The translations under genes and the position numbers were made by a program. The notes beneath the pieces were generated by a model. The model was not told where the DNA came from. It saw only the letters and a program-made list of their open reading frames with translations, and made no database searches. Of a stretch of 14,358 bases of DNA, positions 13,981 through 14,358 are shown piece after piece. The stretch lies in contig JBILXN010000039.1 of NCBI GenBank assembly GCA_044378425.1, positions 1 through 14,358 of the forward strand, in the 5' to 3' direction. This DNA is from UBA6136 sp044378425. GTDB lineage: Bacteria; Pseudomonadota; Gammaproteobacteria; Methylococcales; Methylococcaceae. Position 1 is the first letter of the stretch; every line of letters begins with the position of its first letter.

Positions 13981-14358
13981 ATGCTGGCTCGTACCGCTGA
14001 CAACCTTTTCTGGATGGCCCGCCATATCGAACGAGCAGAGAACACAGCTCGTATTCTTGACGTCGCCCAGCGTTCATCGCTGCTCCCGCTGGATATTGAG
14101 GGTGCTGAGGCTTATCTATGGTTCGCCCCGCTGAACATCACCGGTTGTGCAGCTCTCTACGAAGCCAAATACGGGCTGGCGAGGGCCGATGCCGTCACCC
14201 ACTTCATGGCGTTGGATCCTGACAATCCCTCCAGCATATACAGCTGCTTGCGGCTCGCACGGGAAAATGCCCGTTCGGTTCGCGGCGCCATCACCTCGGA
14301 AATGTGGGAAGTCATCAATGCCACCTGGCTGGAACTGAACCGGCTGTCGCGACAGATC
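13981..14358 (+). CDS. Alpha-E domain protein (DUF403), 3' end outside window
   Basis: The frame is open from the ATG at 13981 to the right edge, giving 126 codons of a family usually a little over 300 residues long. The start MLARTADNLFWMARHIERAE is the hallmark N-terminus of alpha-E (DUF403) proteins, an all-helical family. The later RLARENARSVRGAITSEMWE and INATWLELN blocks are also typical. Alpha-E proteins almost always follow the circularly permuted ATP-grasp protein and are thought to act with it in the same ligase-like pathway; their own biochemical role is not known. Start choice is firm because of the GGAGG site and the four-base gap after the upstream stop. No defect is seen in the visible part. 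Confidence 0.92.
   Translation, partial: MLARTADNLFWMARHIERAENTARILDVAQRSSLLPLDIEGAEAYLWFAPLNITGCAALYEAKYGLARADAVTHFMALDPDNPSSIYSCLRLARENARSVRGAITSEMWEVINATWLELNRLSRQI

Overview
The window looks like a chromosomal segment of a Gammaproteobacterium. The best evidence is the divergent tesA / ybbA-ybbP arrangement, which is the same as in Escherichia coli. A HopJ-family gene lies behind tesA, and the proteins resemble proteobacterial families throughout. Base composition looks moderately GC-rich and even. I see no IS elements, phage genes, CRISPR arrays, rRNA or tRNA genes. Genus cannot be decided from the sequence.

Layout. (1) 1-1087: 3' part of a cyclopropane-fatty-acyl-phospholipid synthase gene, cut by the window edge. 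(2) 1135-3147: a TPR protein with eleven 34-residue repeats fused to a glycosyltransferase-like domain. (3) 3261-4314, minus strand: tesA (periplasmic SGNH lysophospholipase/thioesterase) followed by a HopJ-family gene. (4) 4349-7506, plus strand: ybbA-ybbP, an ABC ATPase and a large FtsX-type permease, divergent from tesA. (5) 7556-7969, minus strand: a small membrane-anchored protein with an SH3-like tail. (6) 7970-8300: 331 bases with no recognised gene. (7) 8301-11458, plus strand: a tightly packed run of VWA-domain protein, membrane J-domain protein, a possible 35-codon ORF, and a cobalamin-binding-type radical SAM protein, closed by a strong intrinsic terminator. (8) 11556-12290, minus strand: an unrecognised single-span membrane protein carrying four copies of a P-T-D-S-x-L-x-R-H motif arranged as a duplicated pair. 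(9) 12549-14358, plus strand: a circularly permuted ATP-grasp protein and the 5' part of an alpha-E (DUF403) gene, which is the start of a known peptide-ligase-like operon.

How the genes may work together. The envelope is a recurring theme: lipid cyclopropanation, a periplasmic lipase/esterase with its divergent ABC exporter-like pair, a membrane J-protein, and two small anchored proteins. The strongest functional units are tesA with ybbA-ybbP, the ATP-grasp/alpha-E pair, and the coupled VWA/J-domain pair. The most novel-looking items are the duplicated PTDS-motif protein and the VWA / J-protein / small ORF / radical SAM run. I did not find a clear-cut new defence or mobile system.
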